64,000 nt of DNA, taken from Paludibacter sp. (lineage in GTDB: Bacteria > Bacteroidota > Bacteroidia > Bacteroidales > Paludibacteraceae). This document shows, in pieces, positions 1-9,447 of this stretch. The stretch lies in contig JARLGX010000026.1 of NCBI GenBank assembly GCA_031292575.1, positions 52,340 to 116,339 of the forward strand. Direction: 5' to 3'. Numbering within the stretch: position 1 is the first letter of the stretch; every line of letters starts with the position of its first letter. The position numbers and the translations under genes were made by a program. The notes beneath the pieces are model-generated. The model did not search any database. It saw only the letters and a program-made list of their open reading frames with translations, and was not told where the DNA came from.

Positions 1-943
1 ACAAATGTTGGTAAGCACGCAATAATACAGCATTGAACCAATAGCCATCTCTAAATGCATCGCGTCCATAAAAGAATAGAAGAGAAGCATCTGCAATTTC
101 AACCGCATTTGTTAAATATTTTTTATTCCCAGTGCATTCGTATAAATAAATATTCGATTGGAGCATAGTTCCTGTGTTGTAGGATAATGTTCCTTTATCA
201 ATACTTCCATCTTTAGTTCTGATGTTATCATAATATAATTTGGATGGAGCTTGTAGCTTTTCATTGGTCCAATTAAATAATATCAATGCGGTATCAAGGT
301 AATTTTTATTTTTTGTTGCCTTATACATTTGAAGCGCAACCAATACACCCGGCCCATTCGAACATGTATTTTTAGTGCTTTTAGAGCCTTCCTTCCAATA
401 CAATCCACCTCCCAGTACATTATCATATTCAGTCATCATGAATTCGTATATTTCTTTTCCTAGTGCTAAATCTGATTTCTTTTTTGTTCGGGCATAAGCA
501 TCCAAGGCTGCAATACCAATCCATTGATTATCGTCTACATAACGTTCGCCTGGTTTAAGTTTCATAATATAATCAGAATAACCCGGTTTTGGAGGAGCTG
601 GATTACGATAATTACTCATGTTTTCAAGTAGTGGCTCCATAAGTTTTTCAGTCGGTTCAAGCTTTTCAATTTCATTAGCAGCTTGATACATTGCGCATAA
701 TGACCACAAATAAGTGTATTGGCGAATGTAGTCGCCTTTTTTTTCTCGTTTTGCAGGATCAAGTTCTACAAAATAAAATCCAGAGGCTTTATCATAAAAA
801 TTTTTCTGAATAGCAACTTGAAGCGATTGCATAGCTTTTTTGTAATAGTCATTTTTGATTTTAATACTTTTTTCTGCTAAAAGTAAGGTTGTGCATGACA
901 TCATAAAGAAAGCAAGAAGAAGACTTTTTTTAAGAATTTTCAT
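1..943 (-). CDS. GH76 endo-alpha-1,6-mannanase-like protein, 3' end cut by window edge
   Basis: About 314 residues are visible; the C-terminus lies beyond the left edge. The start (ATG at 943) is followed by a hydrophobic signal peptide of about 20 residues. The paired aspartates typical of the GH76 active site are at residues 137-138 (motif YVDDNQW), and a GGGLYW / STKNTCSN stretch follows, as in the second GH76 at 23912-25087. GH76 enzymes are (alpha/alpha)6 barrels that cut the alpha-1,6-mannan backbone, as in yeast mannan; activity here is inferred from family. It would act outside the cell or in the periplasm. It is the last visible gene of the leftward mannan block, 72 bp downstream of a beta-propeller gene. 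Family confident, exact substrate not. Confidence 0.85.
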   Translation of the reverse strand, partial: MKILKKSLLLAFFMMSCTTLLLAEKSIKIKNDYYKKAMQSLQVAIQKNFYDKASGFYFVELDPAKREKKGDYIRQYTYLWSLCAMYQAANEIEKLEPTEKLMEPLLENMSNYRNPAPPKPGYSDYIMKLKPGERYVDDNQWIGIAALDAYARTKKKSDLALGKEIYEFMMTEYDNVLGGGLYWKEGSKSTKNTCSNGPGVLVALQMYKATKNKNYLDTALILFNWTNEKLQAPSKLYYDNIRTKDGSIDKGTLSYNTGTMLQSNIYLYECTGNKKYLTNAVEIADASLLFFYGRDAFRDGYWFNAVLLRAYQHL

Positions 944-1015
944 AAGTGGTGAATTAATTTTAAATTATTATAGATAGTTAGTATTCAATTATTTTCATGA
1001 AATGAAAGTAGTATT

Positions 1016-2131
1016 TTAGTGTTGCGATTCGCCAGGCATTTCAGGAATACCTGGATCATTCAGTACTTGAACCGTAGTCACCGGACCAAGAGTTTTCCAA
1101 TCTTGCAAAACCCATACAACTTTCTTGTCCTGACTTACTTCCACCATTTGTGGTCCATTACCATTATTGTCGCCCCGTGAGGTAAAAATGGTATTGCCAT
1201 TTACTAATCGAGTACAAGTCTGAGGAGGAGTGGCAAAACGATATACTAAAGGTAAATCATTTTTGGTACTAAATTGCCATACCGTATCTTTATTTACGTT
1301 TAGTTCTACCGTCAAGTTATCAGCTTCATTTGTAATCAAGGTATTACCATTTTTCAAACGGAGTGCCGACCAAGGCAATTTACATTTTACTTTCCATATT
1401 TCATTGAAGTCTTTATCATATTCAGCTACATAACCCAATCCAAATACTGACAGAAGATAAGTACCCTGAGCGGTAACACGAGCTCGTCGGTATTGCCCGT
1501 GAATTCCATCTGGATTTGCCGGCAAACTGTATGGCAATTCGTGTTCCACTTCAGTCTTTCCTGTTTTAATATTGACTACCATTAATTTGGGAGGTAATCC
1601 ATTCATCACAAACATAACCTTGTCCAATCCGATAGGTTGGCAGGTATGAATTTCGGTATGATTGACACCCGACTCCTTGTTGCAATCATAACGCCATATT
1701 ACTTTTTTATCGGGAGTAATTTCAGCAACGTATTCCATCCGTGAAAATAAGATATTACCATTTGATAGCATCCAGACATCGTCGTATTCGTAGCTCGTAC
1801 CAGTGGAATAAGTCCAAACTGCTTTCCCATCTTTAATCAGAAACATTTTGTCGTAATTTTCACCCACTACGAGCATTGGGTGTTGTGCCAAACCTTTGCC
1901 GGGCAGATTATCAGGTGTTACTCCTTTAGTCCAACCGCCTGCAGGTGCAAAGGTTTCGTCGACTCCAAGTACTGGAACATTGGGAGCCGTAAAACGATCG
2001 AGCACGCTCATGCACGGTGTTTGAATAATCAAATGATTTCGTTTAGACATGACATTCTCCTTCGCAGAAAGGATGGTAGCTGGAATGGCCAAACCCAAAC
2101 CCAACAGAATTTTACTTTGAATGCTATTCAT
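1016..2131 (-). CDS. Secreted beta-propeller (PQQ/arylsulfotransferase-like) protein
   Basis: A 371-residue protein with a weak N-terminal hydrophobic segment. It contains repeated blades of the form NGN(I/T)(L/I) followed by an acidic stretch and a (V/T)(V/I)W motif: at about residues 122-148 (SNGNILFS then KKVIWRYD), 260-290 (KNGNTLIT then DTVWQFS) and 310-345 (VNGNTIFTS then KKVVWVL). This pattern is characteristic of PQQ-like or arylsulfotransferase-like propellers often seen in glycan loci. No sulfotransferase active site can be assigned from sequence, so a binding or scaffold role is equally possible. It lies between the GH76 gene at the left edge and a GH2 gene, 42 bp from the latter, probably in the same transcript. 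Confidence 0.6.
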   Translation of the reverse strand: MNSIQSKILLGLGLAIPATILSAKENVMSKRNHLIIQTPCMSVLDRFTAPNVPVLGVDETFAPAGGWTKGVTPDNLPGKGLAQHPMLVVGENYDKMFLIKDGKAVWTYSTGTSYEYDDVWMLSNGNILFSRMEYVAEITPDKKVIWRYDCNKESGVNHTEIHTCQPIGLDKVMFVMNGLPPKLMVVNIKTGKTEVEHELPYSLPANPDGIHGQYRRARVTAQGTYLLSVFGLGYVAEYDKDFNEIWKVKCKLPWSALRLKNGNTLITNEADNLTVELNVNKDTVWQFSTKNDLPLVYRFATPPQTCTRLVNGNTIFTSRGDNNGNGPQMVEVSQDKKVVWVLQDWKTLGPVTTVQVLNDPGIPEMPGESQH

Positions 2132-2173
2132 ATTTTATATTTATTTGAATAAGAAATTATTACTTTTAATACG

Positions 2174-4591
2174 TTATTTATCAATGGCTAATATACCATC
2201 AGTATCTAACACTGTAATTATCTTTGCTTCACCTGTCGATAATCCTTTTGCCGATGCAGTAATGGTAATTTCACCCGGTTTGTCTGTGGACTGGATAAAT
2301 GCCTTCAGCATCCCCTGATAACTGAATTTGTGGTCAACAAATTTTTCCGGCTCTGTACCATGCAAATTGGCATTTGAGTCGGCACTACCCAATCCAATGA
2401 GTTTGCCAACACCATTTACATCAACTGCAACTGTTACATCAGCATCAGGAATAATATTACCATTAGCATCTTCAACTGTAATAGTTACCAACGAAACATC
2501 ACCGGCAGTGCCTATTTTACCCGGCTTAGGAGTCACCACTATCTTAGACGCTTTGAGCATGGGTTTAAATATCTGCGTATCCATAACAACCCCTCCATTT
2601 TTACCTACAAACTTAAGCGTACTACTTGGCACAAAATACTCAAAATCGGTAAGAGCAACATCTTTTTTAAAAAGTGTTTTATAGGCACTAAATTCATTTG
2701 TACCATCGTGAGTCCGCATGGTAATGGTTTTTTTCAACTCATCGTTGATATACACTTCTACTGTTTCGCAGTTTGTCCAACCCATAAAAGCTATTGGATC
2801 GCCCTCATATCCTTTCCATCCACCGGTTGATGCATCAATGTGTAACGACCATTTGTTCATTTGGAAACCGTATTCAGCTTTTGCTCTCCAAAACTTGGAT
2901 GTTGGTTCATGTACCATATTCCAAAGTTTACCTTCACACGCCAACTCCGGCCAGGTATGTTCACCCTTGTACGCAAATCCTGTCCAAGGGCAGCTTCCAG
3001 AAATATAATCACGCTTCTGAATAAACTCAATTCCATCTTCGAAAGCAAACTCACTGATAAAAAATTTGCGATTAGGATAGGTTTTGTGATCTTCATCTAT
3101 CTTATTCCAATCTATCCAGTTATATCCGTGTACATCCCAAATATTGGGATAAGCAGGATTTCCCTTCGAACCATCAAGTGCCCACGAAACATTGATGGCA
3201 CTTGTAACGGGTCGGGTCGGGTCTTCTGTATTCGCAATTTTCTTCTGTTTATTGGCTACCAGAACACCCTCTTCAGTACCTTGCAGATAATCTTCGTTAG
3301 CCAAACTCCACAAAATAACACTTGGATGATTCCTATCTCTCCGAATCAAATCTTTTAGTGCTTGGGCATCAAAATCCGTATTTCTGAAATAACGTGTTTC
3401 ATCCCAAACCATTACACCGTATGTGTCGCAAGCATCCAATTCCTCCGGAGAACGTGCACCGTGCGACCCACGCAAGAAGATAATTCCGGCATCCGCCATT
3501 TGTTTGATATTTTCATAATGTATTCGCTTTGGAATAGCACAGCCCAATCCGGCATAGTCGTCGTGATTATTCACCCCATTAAGTTTGTAGTGTTTTCCAT
3601 TCAGGAAAAAACCTTTGTTTGGGTCAAAATAAAATGTTCGGATTCCAAAAGTTGTAGTATATTCATCCAAGACAACATCACCACGCATTACTTTCGAAAC
3701 TGCTTTATACAAGGTTGGTGCTTCAGGACACCAAAGTTTGGGAGATGCCACGGTAAGATTTTGGTTGAATTCGTAGGTTTTGTTTTTGCCAATGTTTGAC
3801 GAACTGTTGACTGTTGCAACTACATTATCATTCGTATCCAAAATGACAGTCTGCAGCTTGCAATTAGTGGAAGAACCGTATTCATTAGTTACTTCAGTTT
3901 TTATATTGACCGTTGCATTTTCGTTACTAACTTTGGGTGTGGTCACATAAGTTCCCCATTTTGCCACATGCAATTTATCGGTTACAACCATTCTCACCGG
4001 CCGATAGATACCACGACCTTCGTACCACCAACCTTCATTCAACTCGGCCTTAAGTTTTACAGCCACCACATTTTCCTGCCCAAACCGAATATAAGGTGTC
4101 ATATCATAAACAAAACTGGTATAGCCGCTTAGATGGTTACCTAGTAAATTTCCATTAATATAAGTATAGCTATCGCGAAATGCGCCATCGAATTCTACAA
4201 ATATCTTTTTATCCTTATAATTGGCAGGAACAGTAAACTTTTTGCGATACCAACCCATTTCGCGTGGCATATATCCTTGTGCTCCTGGTTTTTTATGCGT
4301 CGAATACATCGAGTAATTTTCTTCCTTCATAGTATTGTCGAGACTATAAGGTCCATCCATCGCATAATCATGCGGAATAGTAACACTACTCCAGGCAAAG
4401 TCGTTGAACCAGGCCTCCTTGGCTCCTTCAGGATCTGTGCCTTTCAAAAATTTCCATCCAGACCACCAGTTTTCGCTGTAACGTTGAGCATTAACAATTG
4501 AAGAAAAGCTAATTGAACAAAGAAATACTATCAGCATGAATACTTTTTTCAGACTTGAAAACATAGCTTTATTTTGGTTGTTTTTAATCAT
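2174..4591 (-). CDS. GH2 family beta-glycosidase (beta-galactosidase type)
   Basis: An 805-residue secreted enzyme with a hydrophobic signal region at about residues 15-35 (an internal Met at residue 10 is an alternative start). The order is sugar-binding jelly roll, Ig-like domain, TIM barrel, then C-terminal Ig-like modules. The proposed acid/base Glu433 lies in WSLANEDY, and the proposed nucleophile Glu514 in FISEFAFE, both in the usual GH2 spacing. The C-terminal 120 residues contain a bacterial Ig-like segment (VTVEDANGN, VDVNGVGKL). This fits the GH2 / DUF4982-type beta-galactosidases of Bacteroidota; beta-mannosidase or beta-glucuronidase activity cannot be excluded. Neighbours are a beta-propeller gene downstream and a short secreted ORF upstream. 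Confidence 0.85.
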   Translation of the reverse strand: MIKNNQNKAMFSSLKKVFMLIVFLCSISFSSIVNAQRYSENWWSGWKFLKGTDPEGAKEAWFNDFAWSSVTIPHDYAMDGPYSLDNTMKEENYSMYSTHKKPGAQGYMPREMGWYRKKFTVPANYKDKKIFVEFDGAFRDSYTYINGNLLGNHLSGYTSFVYDMTPYIRFGQENVVAVKLKAELNEGWWYEGRGIYRPVRMVVTDKLHVAKWGTYVTTPKVSNENATVNIKTEVTNEYGSSTNCKLQTVILDTNDNVVATVNSSSNIGKNKTYEFNQNLTVASPKLWCPEAPTLYKAVSKVMRGDVVLDEYTTTFGIRTFYFDPNKGFFLNGKHYKLNGVNNHDDYAGLGCAIPKRIHYENIKQMADAGIIFLRGSHGARSPEELDACDTYGVMVWDETRYFRNTDFDAQALKDLIRRDRNHPSVILWSLANEDYLQGTEEGVLVANKQKKIANTEDPTRPVTSAINVSWALDGSKGNPAYPNIWDVHGYNWIDWNKIDEDHKTYPNRKFFISEFAFEDGIEFIQKRDYISGSCPWTGFAYKGEHTWPELACEGKLWNMVHEPTSKFWRAKAEYGFQMNKWSLHIDASTGGWKGYEGDPIAFMGWTNCETVEVYINDELKKTITMRTHDGTNEFSAYKTLFKKDVALTDFEYFVPSSTLKFVGKNGGVVMDTQIFKPMLKASKIVVTPKPGKIGTAGDVSLVTITVEDANGNIIPDADVTVAVDVNGVGKLIGLGSADSNANLHGTEPEKFVDHKFSYQGMLKAFIQSTDKPGEITITASAKGLSTGEAKIITVLDTDGILAIDK

Positions 4592-4654
4592 AAAATATCC
4601 TCCATGTATTAAATTTATTGTTTTTTTACGTAATACTTAATATAGAAATACACT

Positions 4655-4894
4655 TTACCATTCCAACTTGACACGAATTCCTTCCTGATTGTTTTCAAAA
4701 GTCATATCAGGTCGGTCGTCCATACCATAAACCATGGCTACGTCAGACCGGACATCTATCGTAGGTCTCCAGGGTATTCTGGTTTGAAAGCTTGTTTTTT
4801 CTTTAGTTATGGCTGTGGCAGATGTGACGCGTTGCGCATCTGCCAAAATGAAAACACTTCCAAAAACAAGACAAGCCAGCAATTTACACTTCAT
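4655..4894 (-). CDS. Small secreted protein, possibly the truncated N-terminus of a larger hydrolase
   Basis: A 79-residue ORF with a clear signal peptide (MKCKLLACLVFGSVFILADAQ) of about 21 residues and then a short globular stretch with IPWRPTIDVRSD and MVYGMDDRPDMTFE. It stops after VKLEW. It sits 30 bp downstream of the GH92 gene and 63 bp upstream of the GH2 gene, in the same direction, so it is probably co-transcribed. The mature part is only about 58 residues and resembles the opening of a longer secreted PUL protein rather than a finished domain, so truncation is likely. I cannot name a family with certainty. Confidence 0.45.
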   Translation of the reverse strand: MKCKLLACLVFGSVFILADAQRVTSATAITKEKTSFQTRIPWRPTIDVRSDVAMVYGMDDRPDMTFENNQEGIRVKLEW

Positions 4895-4924
4895 AATATA
4901 ATGATATTATTTCTTTATAAAATT

Positions 4925-7195
4925 TCAATTCACTTGTGCTTCAGACATAGAAGGTGCTGCCGCATCGGGTGCACTTCCCCAATTCTTGTTTGGACGATTA
5001 CCCATAACTAAAATGAGTTTACCTCCTTTTACTATATCAGTATTGTTAATCCAGGGTTTATTGAGGGCAGTCCCATTTAAACTTGCCGATTGAATATATT
5101 TGTTTTGAGCAGAAACATTTTGAGCTTCAATCACAAAGGTTTTTCCGGCTCCAACATGGATAGTTGTCTGATTAAAAATTGGACTTCCAATATCAAAAAT
5201 TGGTCTGCCCGGGCATAGTGGATAAAAACCCATAGCATTAAACACATACCAACTGGACATAGCCCCGCCATCTTCGTCGCCACTAAGTCCAAGTGGAGTT
5301 ACGTCATACCATAAATCCATGATTTGTCTGACTTTACTCTGTGTTTTCCAAGGTTCACCGGCATAATTATAAAGATAAGGAATATGAAAAGCAGGTTCGT
5401 TTCCCTGTGTGTACATGCCCATAAGCCCGGTCATATCTGGGAATTGGCCTAAAAAATGAAGTTTATCCATTGTGCGACCAATGGTAAAGAGCGAATCCAG
5501 CTTCGTTATGAACTTATTCCTTCCTCCCATCAAGTTAATAAGACCTTGAACATCGTGCTGCACATGCCAAGTATAAGTCCATGAATTGCCTTCAGCAAAA
5601 TATCCTTCGCCGGCAAAACCGCCTGAGAAACGTGGATCAAAAGGTTCTATCCATTGTCCATCGGCCGATTTTGGAGCCATGAGCCCAATGGATGGTTTAA
5701 ATAAATTTTGATAATTATGTGCCCGCTTCATAAAAAGCTCGTAATCCTGATTTTTACCTAAAGCTTGTGCAATCTGAGCCAGGCACCAGTCATCATAACA
5801 ATGCTCAAGCGTTACTGAAACAGACTGCCGACGATGCCAAGAGTCAACTTCCTTTACCCATTCTTTCACTCCTACTTCGGGCATCCAAGTTATTTGGTAG
5901 GGCATTTTTGCCATATGATCAAATTTTTCTTTGACCGGAAAATCGTCTCTCACCGGTAATGCGGGGTAAAATCCTTTGTCAAAATAACATTGTTCCAATT
6001 CGGTAATGTAACCGGCATCGCGCCAAGGAATCATGGTGGCTTGTAAAGCATTTTTTTTCATTCCTTCGTATGCTTTTTCCACATCAAAGTCACGTAATCC
6101 TTTCATATAAGCATCCACAATAACGGCTGTAGAATGATTGCCAATCATAGCACCCGAACTCGGCAACCAGCCGGTTTCTTCGTAAGTTTTAATAAAATTG
6201 CGGATAGCTTTGATAGTTTCCTCCGGTTTAATAATGGATTGAAGCGGATATGCACAACGATATGTATCCCATACATTTCCCATTCGAAGGGCACGGGTGC
6301 GATAAAGTGCACTGTAAAAAATAGATCGCTGCTTTTCAGTTCCCCCATTTATTTCAATCAAGCTTAATTCTTTGTTCCACAATTCTTTTCCATGGTTTTT
6401 TACTTGCTCAAATGTTGAATTTCCAATTTCAGTGGATACAAAACTGCGAGCTTCCTCGACACTTTTTGCTGAGAAACCTATTCTTAATTCTATAGTTTCT
6501 TGTTTATTACCGATTGGATAGCTCACATAAAGTCCAATTCCATTACCTATTTGTTGTTTTGAGTCAGGAGTTAGCACATCGGTTTTCCATGTACCTGATG
6601 AAGCCATAGGTTTGCTTAGGTGTGCATAAAAATAGTTTTTGGTTTCGTTGTTACGCCCCTGGGAAGAAGAACCTTCCAAGGTCTGATTATCTTTTATGTC
6701 AATACTAGCATTGCCCAGCATACTTAGCAATACATTAGCGCTTTTATTGGCAGGAAGTGTAAATCGAAATATAAGGATATTATTGGTGAGGGTAAATTCA
6801 GTATTAATATCCGGATCTTCCAAAAGTACCTGATAATAATAAGGTGTGGCAGTTTCCATATCATGATCGAACCTTGAAGCATTCGCTTTAGTTCCTATCT
6901 TAACGTCACCTGTACTCACCATTAAATTGGCTATTCCTAAAGGAAATCCGTAGATTTTGTCGGCAAGATAAAGATCTTCCATCTCTGGTGTAAAAGTTGG
7001 AAACAAGGCGATATTTCCTCCCGGCATTTTGATGACCGGAATAGTAGACCTCGTTTTGGGATTGATAGAACCCATGTAGAGATTGACATAGTCAACAGGC
7101 GATTTTAGCTCCTCAGTTTTGTTTACACACTGAGTATTTTGAATCGTTAAGCACAATAATGCAACCAACGATAATAATTTTAGTCTTGTGTTCAT
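4925..7195 (-). CDS. GH92 exo-alpha-mannosidase (copy 1)
   Basis: A 756-residue secreted enzyme with an N-terminal signal segment; a Cys occurs near residue 24 but without a good lipobox. GH92 hallmarks are present: the EGNSWTYTW motif carrying the catalytic acid Glu, and the acidic GDEDGG cluster followed by SSWYVFNAMGFYPLCPG. GH92 enzymes are inverting, Ca-dependent exo-alpha-mannosidases, mostly alpha-1,2, that strip side chains from mannan or N-glycans. The usual GQMSAW is GAMSSW here, a change next to the catalytic base region. Only 14 bp of native leader remain before an IS4-type element begins at about 7210, so its original promoter is likely lost. A second GH92 (20824-23112) keeps the GQMSAW form. 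Confidence 0.92.
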   Translation of the reverse strand: MNTRLKLLSLVALLCLTIQNTQCVNKTEELKSPVDYVNLYMGSINPKTRSTIPVIKMPGGNIALFPTFTPEMEDLYLADKIYGFPLGIANLMVSTGDVKIGTKANASRFDHDMETATPYYYQVLLEDPDINTEFTLTNNILIFRFTLPANKSANVLLSMLGNASIDIKDNQTLEGSSSQGRNNETKNYFYAHLSKPMASSGTWKTDVLTPDSKQQIGNGIGLYVSYPIGNKQETIELRIGFSAKSVEEARSFVSTEIGNSTFEQVKNHGKELWNKELSLIEINGGTEKQRSIFYSALYRTRALRMGNVWDTYRCAYPLQSIIKPEETIKAIRNFIKTYEETGWLPSSGAMIGNHSTAVIVDAYMKGLRDFDVEKAYEGMKKNALQATMIPWRDAGYITELEQCYFDKGFYPALPVRDDFPVKEKFDHMAKMPYQITWMPEVGVKEWVKEVDSWHRRQSVSVTLEHCYDDWCLAQIAQALGKNQDYELFMKRAHNYQNLFKPSIGLMAPKSADGQWIEPFDPRFSGGFAGEGYFAEGNSWTYTWHVQHDVQGLINLMGGRNKFITKLDSLFTIGRTMDKLHFLGQFPDMTGLMGMYTQGNEPAFHIPYLYNYAGEPWKTQSKVRQIMDLWYDVTPLGLSGDEDGGAMSSWYVFNAMGFYPLCPGRPIFDIGSPIFNQTTIHVGAGKTFVIEAQNVSAQNKYIQSASLNGTALNKPWINNTDIVKGGKLILVMGNRPNKNWGSAPDAAAPSMSEAQVN

Positions 7196-7209
7196 GTGAT
7201 AGATTTTAG

Positions 7210-8519
7210 CATTAGTGGGTACTATAAAATTAAATACGCTCTTTGAAATTGTTTGTATATCGCAGTTTCATGATATTTTGGTAGCGTGACGATTTGAATT
7301 GAAATTTTAGTTTTTAGCTTTGCGAAAAGAAAAAACTATGAATCAAGGCAAATATATCTTCGCCCAACTTACAGATTTTTTACCAAGAAGAGTCTTTGAT
7401 AGAATCGTCAAAAAATACGATGGTAACAAATATGTAAGGTCATTTACTTGTTTGAATCAAATGCTGTGTATGATTTTTGGTCAACTCACAGGTAGAGATA
7501 GTATGCGAGATTTAATGTTAAGTCTCGAAGCTCATCAAGCTAAATACTATCACTTGGGATTTGGAACTACTCTTACCGGACGCAACTTTGGAAAAGCAAA
7601 CCAAAAGCGGAATTATAAAATTGTAGAAGAGTTTGCTTATGTATTAATAGAAGAAGCTCGTCACAGTTGTTATAAAAACGATTTTGAAATCAAGATTGAT
7701 GGCAATGTCTATGCTTTCGATTCTTCTACCATAGACCTTTGTTTAAATGTCTTCTGGTGGGCTGAATTCAGAAAAAAGAAAGGAGGCATAAAACTTCATA
7801 CTTTATATGATGTAAAAACTTCAATTCCATGTTTTATGCTGATTACCACTGCAAGTGTACATGATGTAAACGTGCTTGATAATCTACAATATGAGATTGG
7901 CAGTTTTTACATTCTTGATAGAGGTTACGTTGATTTTCCAGATTACACAACATTCATTTACATAAAGCATATTTTGTTACACGTGCCAAAAGTAACTTTA
8001 GATTTAAGCGTATGTATTCAAATGTTGTTGATAAAGCTACCGGAGTACTATCTGATCAAATAGGTATGTTGGAAGTTTATCAGTCGAAGAAAGACTATCC
8101 AAATAAAATTCGTCGAATCAAATATCACGATAAAGAATTGGATAGAAACTTCGTTTTTATATCTAACAATATGGATCTCGAAGCATTCGAAATTGCTCTA
8201 TTGTATAAGAACCGTTGGAAAGTAGAACTCTTTTTTAAGTGGATAAAACAACATTTCAAAGTTAAGACCTTTTGGGGTACAACTATGAATGCTGTCAAGA
8301 CTCAAGTATATTGTGCAGTCATTACTTACTGTCTGGTTGCTATTATTGGTAACAAACTGAAAGTAGACCGTCCAATCTACGAAATTCTACAAATTCTTAG
8401 TATTTCTCTACTGGATAAATCCCCTATAAATGAAATACTTACGAAATGCGATTACAAAAATGTCAAAGAGCTCAATTATAAACAATTAGAAATCAGCTGG
8501 ATCTAAGTGCCCAGCAATG
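7210..8519 (+). mobile_element. IS4-type insertion sequence with DUF4372-like transposase, inactivated
   Basis: The ends carry an imperfect inverted repeat: CATTAGTGGGTACT at 7210-7223 and, read on the minus strand, CATTGCTGGGCACT at 8506-8519 (11 of 14 match). The element is about 1.31 kb and holds one transposase gene, which is frameshifted. I could not see a convincing target-site duplication. The left end sits 14 bp from the GH92 start codon; the right end cuts into an IS630-type transposase remnant, so it inserted into, or was joined by deletion to, that remnant. Confidence 0.65.
7338..8506 (+). pseudogene. IS4-family transposase (DUF4372 type), broken by a frameshift
   Basis: The reading frame from ATG 7338 encodes the N-terminal DUF4372-like region (FAQLTDFLPRR, GQLTGRDSMRDL) and the first DDE aspartate (YAFDSSTIDLCL). 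After YILDRGYVDF at 7937 the frame is lost; a second frame continues from about 7941 (LHNIHLHKAYFVTRAKSNF) through the C-terminus to the stop at 8504-8506, containing the YKNRWKVELFFKWIKQH helix with the catalytic Glu. A single missing base near 7938 explains the break, since one extra base gives an uninterrupted protein of about 389 residues. It is therefore probably inactive. Confidence 0.8.
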
Positions 8520-9180
8520 TAATTTTATCTGTATTGAATGTTGATTCAAGTACTTGTGAAAATAAATCATTCTTTCGAGACATTAATCCGACAACATTCA
8601 GAAATTTGTCCTTTAGCTGTCACGGGTATGGCATATTTGGTGTAAGTCCAAAATGACTTTCATCTCCGAAATAAAGGTCAATATAGCCACTATCTTCCAG
8701 TTGTTTAAGGCCACTATTTGTCCTTGTCTAAGTTCAAACTCGTCTTTGTTACGCTTACGTTTCAAAGACAGTCGAGCTCTTTTCCATTTATAGCCAAGCA
8801 TCTTTTAAACAGTTCCGCAAAATTCTTTTGCAGACTATTATATTATGTTCTTCTTTTAGGAAACTTAGTATGTTTTTTATGTTTTGATTATGAAGCTCTA
8901 CTTGTTGCTTAATTACTTCCTCAAAGCCTTTTAATCGGGTTTTTACTCCTCGCCCAGAGGCAATTGGAAGTGAATTAGCACCATCTAATTCCCAACTATT
9001 GAACCATCGTTCAACTGTTTTACGGTCAACATCAAAAATCATTGACAAATCAGTTATCGTCTTTCTTTGATGCGATAAAAGAATGCACTGACTGTGCTTT
9101 CTAATGGTATTGTTGGTACTAGTTTTGACAAGCAACTCTAGTAGCTCAATAGCCTCTGTTTTTAATTTTATATATCTAAT
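8520..9180 (-). pseudogene. IS630-family transposase remnant, N-terminal two thirds
   Basis: From 9180 leftward the minus strand encodes an N-terminal helix-turn-helix (SMIFDVDRKTVERWFNSWE), then in a shifted frame WKRARLSLKRKRNKDEFEL at about 8800-8730, then in another frame QLEDSGYIDLYFGDESHFGL at about 8700-8640, containing the second DDE residue. A TGA interrupts the frame after MPYP near 8627, and the frame continues as QLKDKFLNVVGLMSRKND until it is cut at 8519 by the IS4-type element. The C-terminal third with the final catalytic Glu is absent. At least two frameshifts, one stop and no obvious ATG start mark it as dead. Confidence 0.75.
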
Positions 9181-9289
9181 ATTGAGACAGATATACTAAT
9201 TATATCTCATATTAGCAAACAAATAGGGCATTATATTATTCCAACTACTTATCAGCAGAACATCTAGGCAGAATAAGGTGATTAAACAA

Positions 9290-9307
9290 CCACCCCAAAG
9301 GAGGTGG
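9290..9307 (-). terminator. Possible terminator after the GH3 gene
   Basis: CCACCCC at 9290-9296 pairs with GGAGGTGG at 9300-9307 over a very short loop; on the minus strand the hairpin is followed by TTGTTT. It lies 141 bp beyond the GH3 stop codon. The stem is short, so this is tentative. Confidence 0.35.
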
Positions 9308-9447
9308 ATTTATAAATCATATTAAAACAATTAATTATGACTTCTAACTTAGATTTTTCAAATATTATTTTATTAACTAATATTAAATTACTAGATACAA
9401 CTCCCATATATTCAAACACATTTATGGGAATTGTATATACGGTGATA

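Noticed and set aside
1016..2131. Functional arylsulfotransferase
   Set aside because: Only the propeller repeats can be seen; no catalytic His/Arg set can be assigned, so the call was kept at the fold level.
7320..8506. Programmed frameshift making the two transposase frames into one protein
   Set aside because: No slippery heptamer of the A6G or T-tract kind is seen at the junction (GATTTTCCAGATT), and related IS4/DUF4372 transposases are single ORFs; simple one-base loss fits better.
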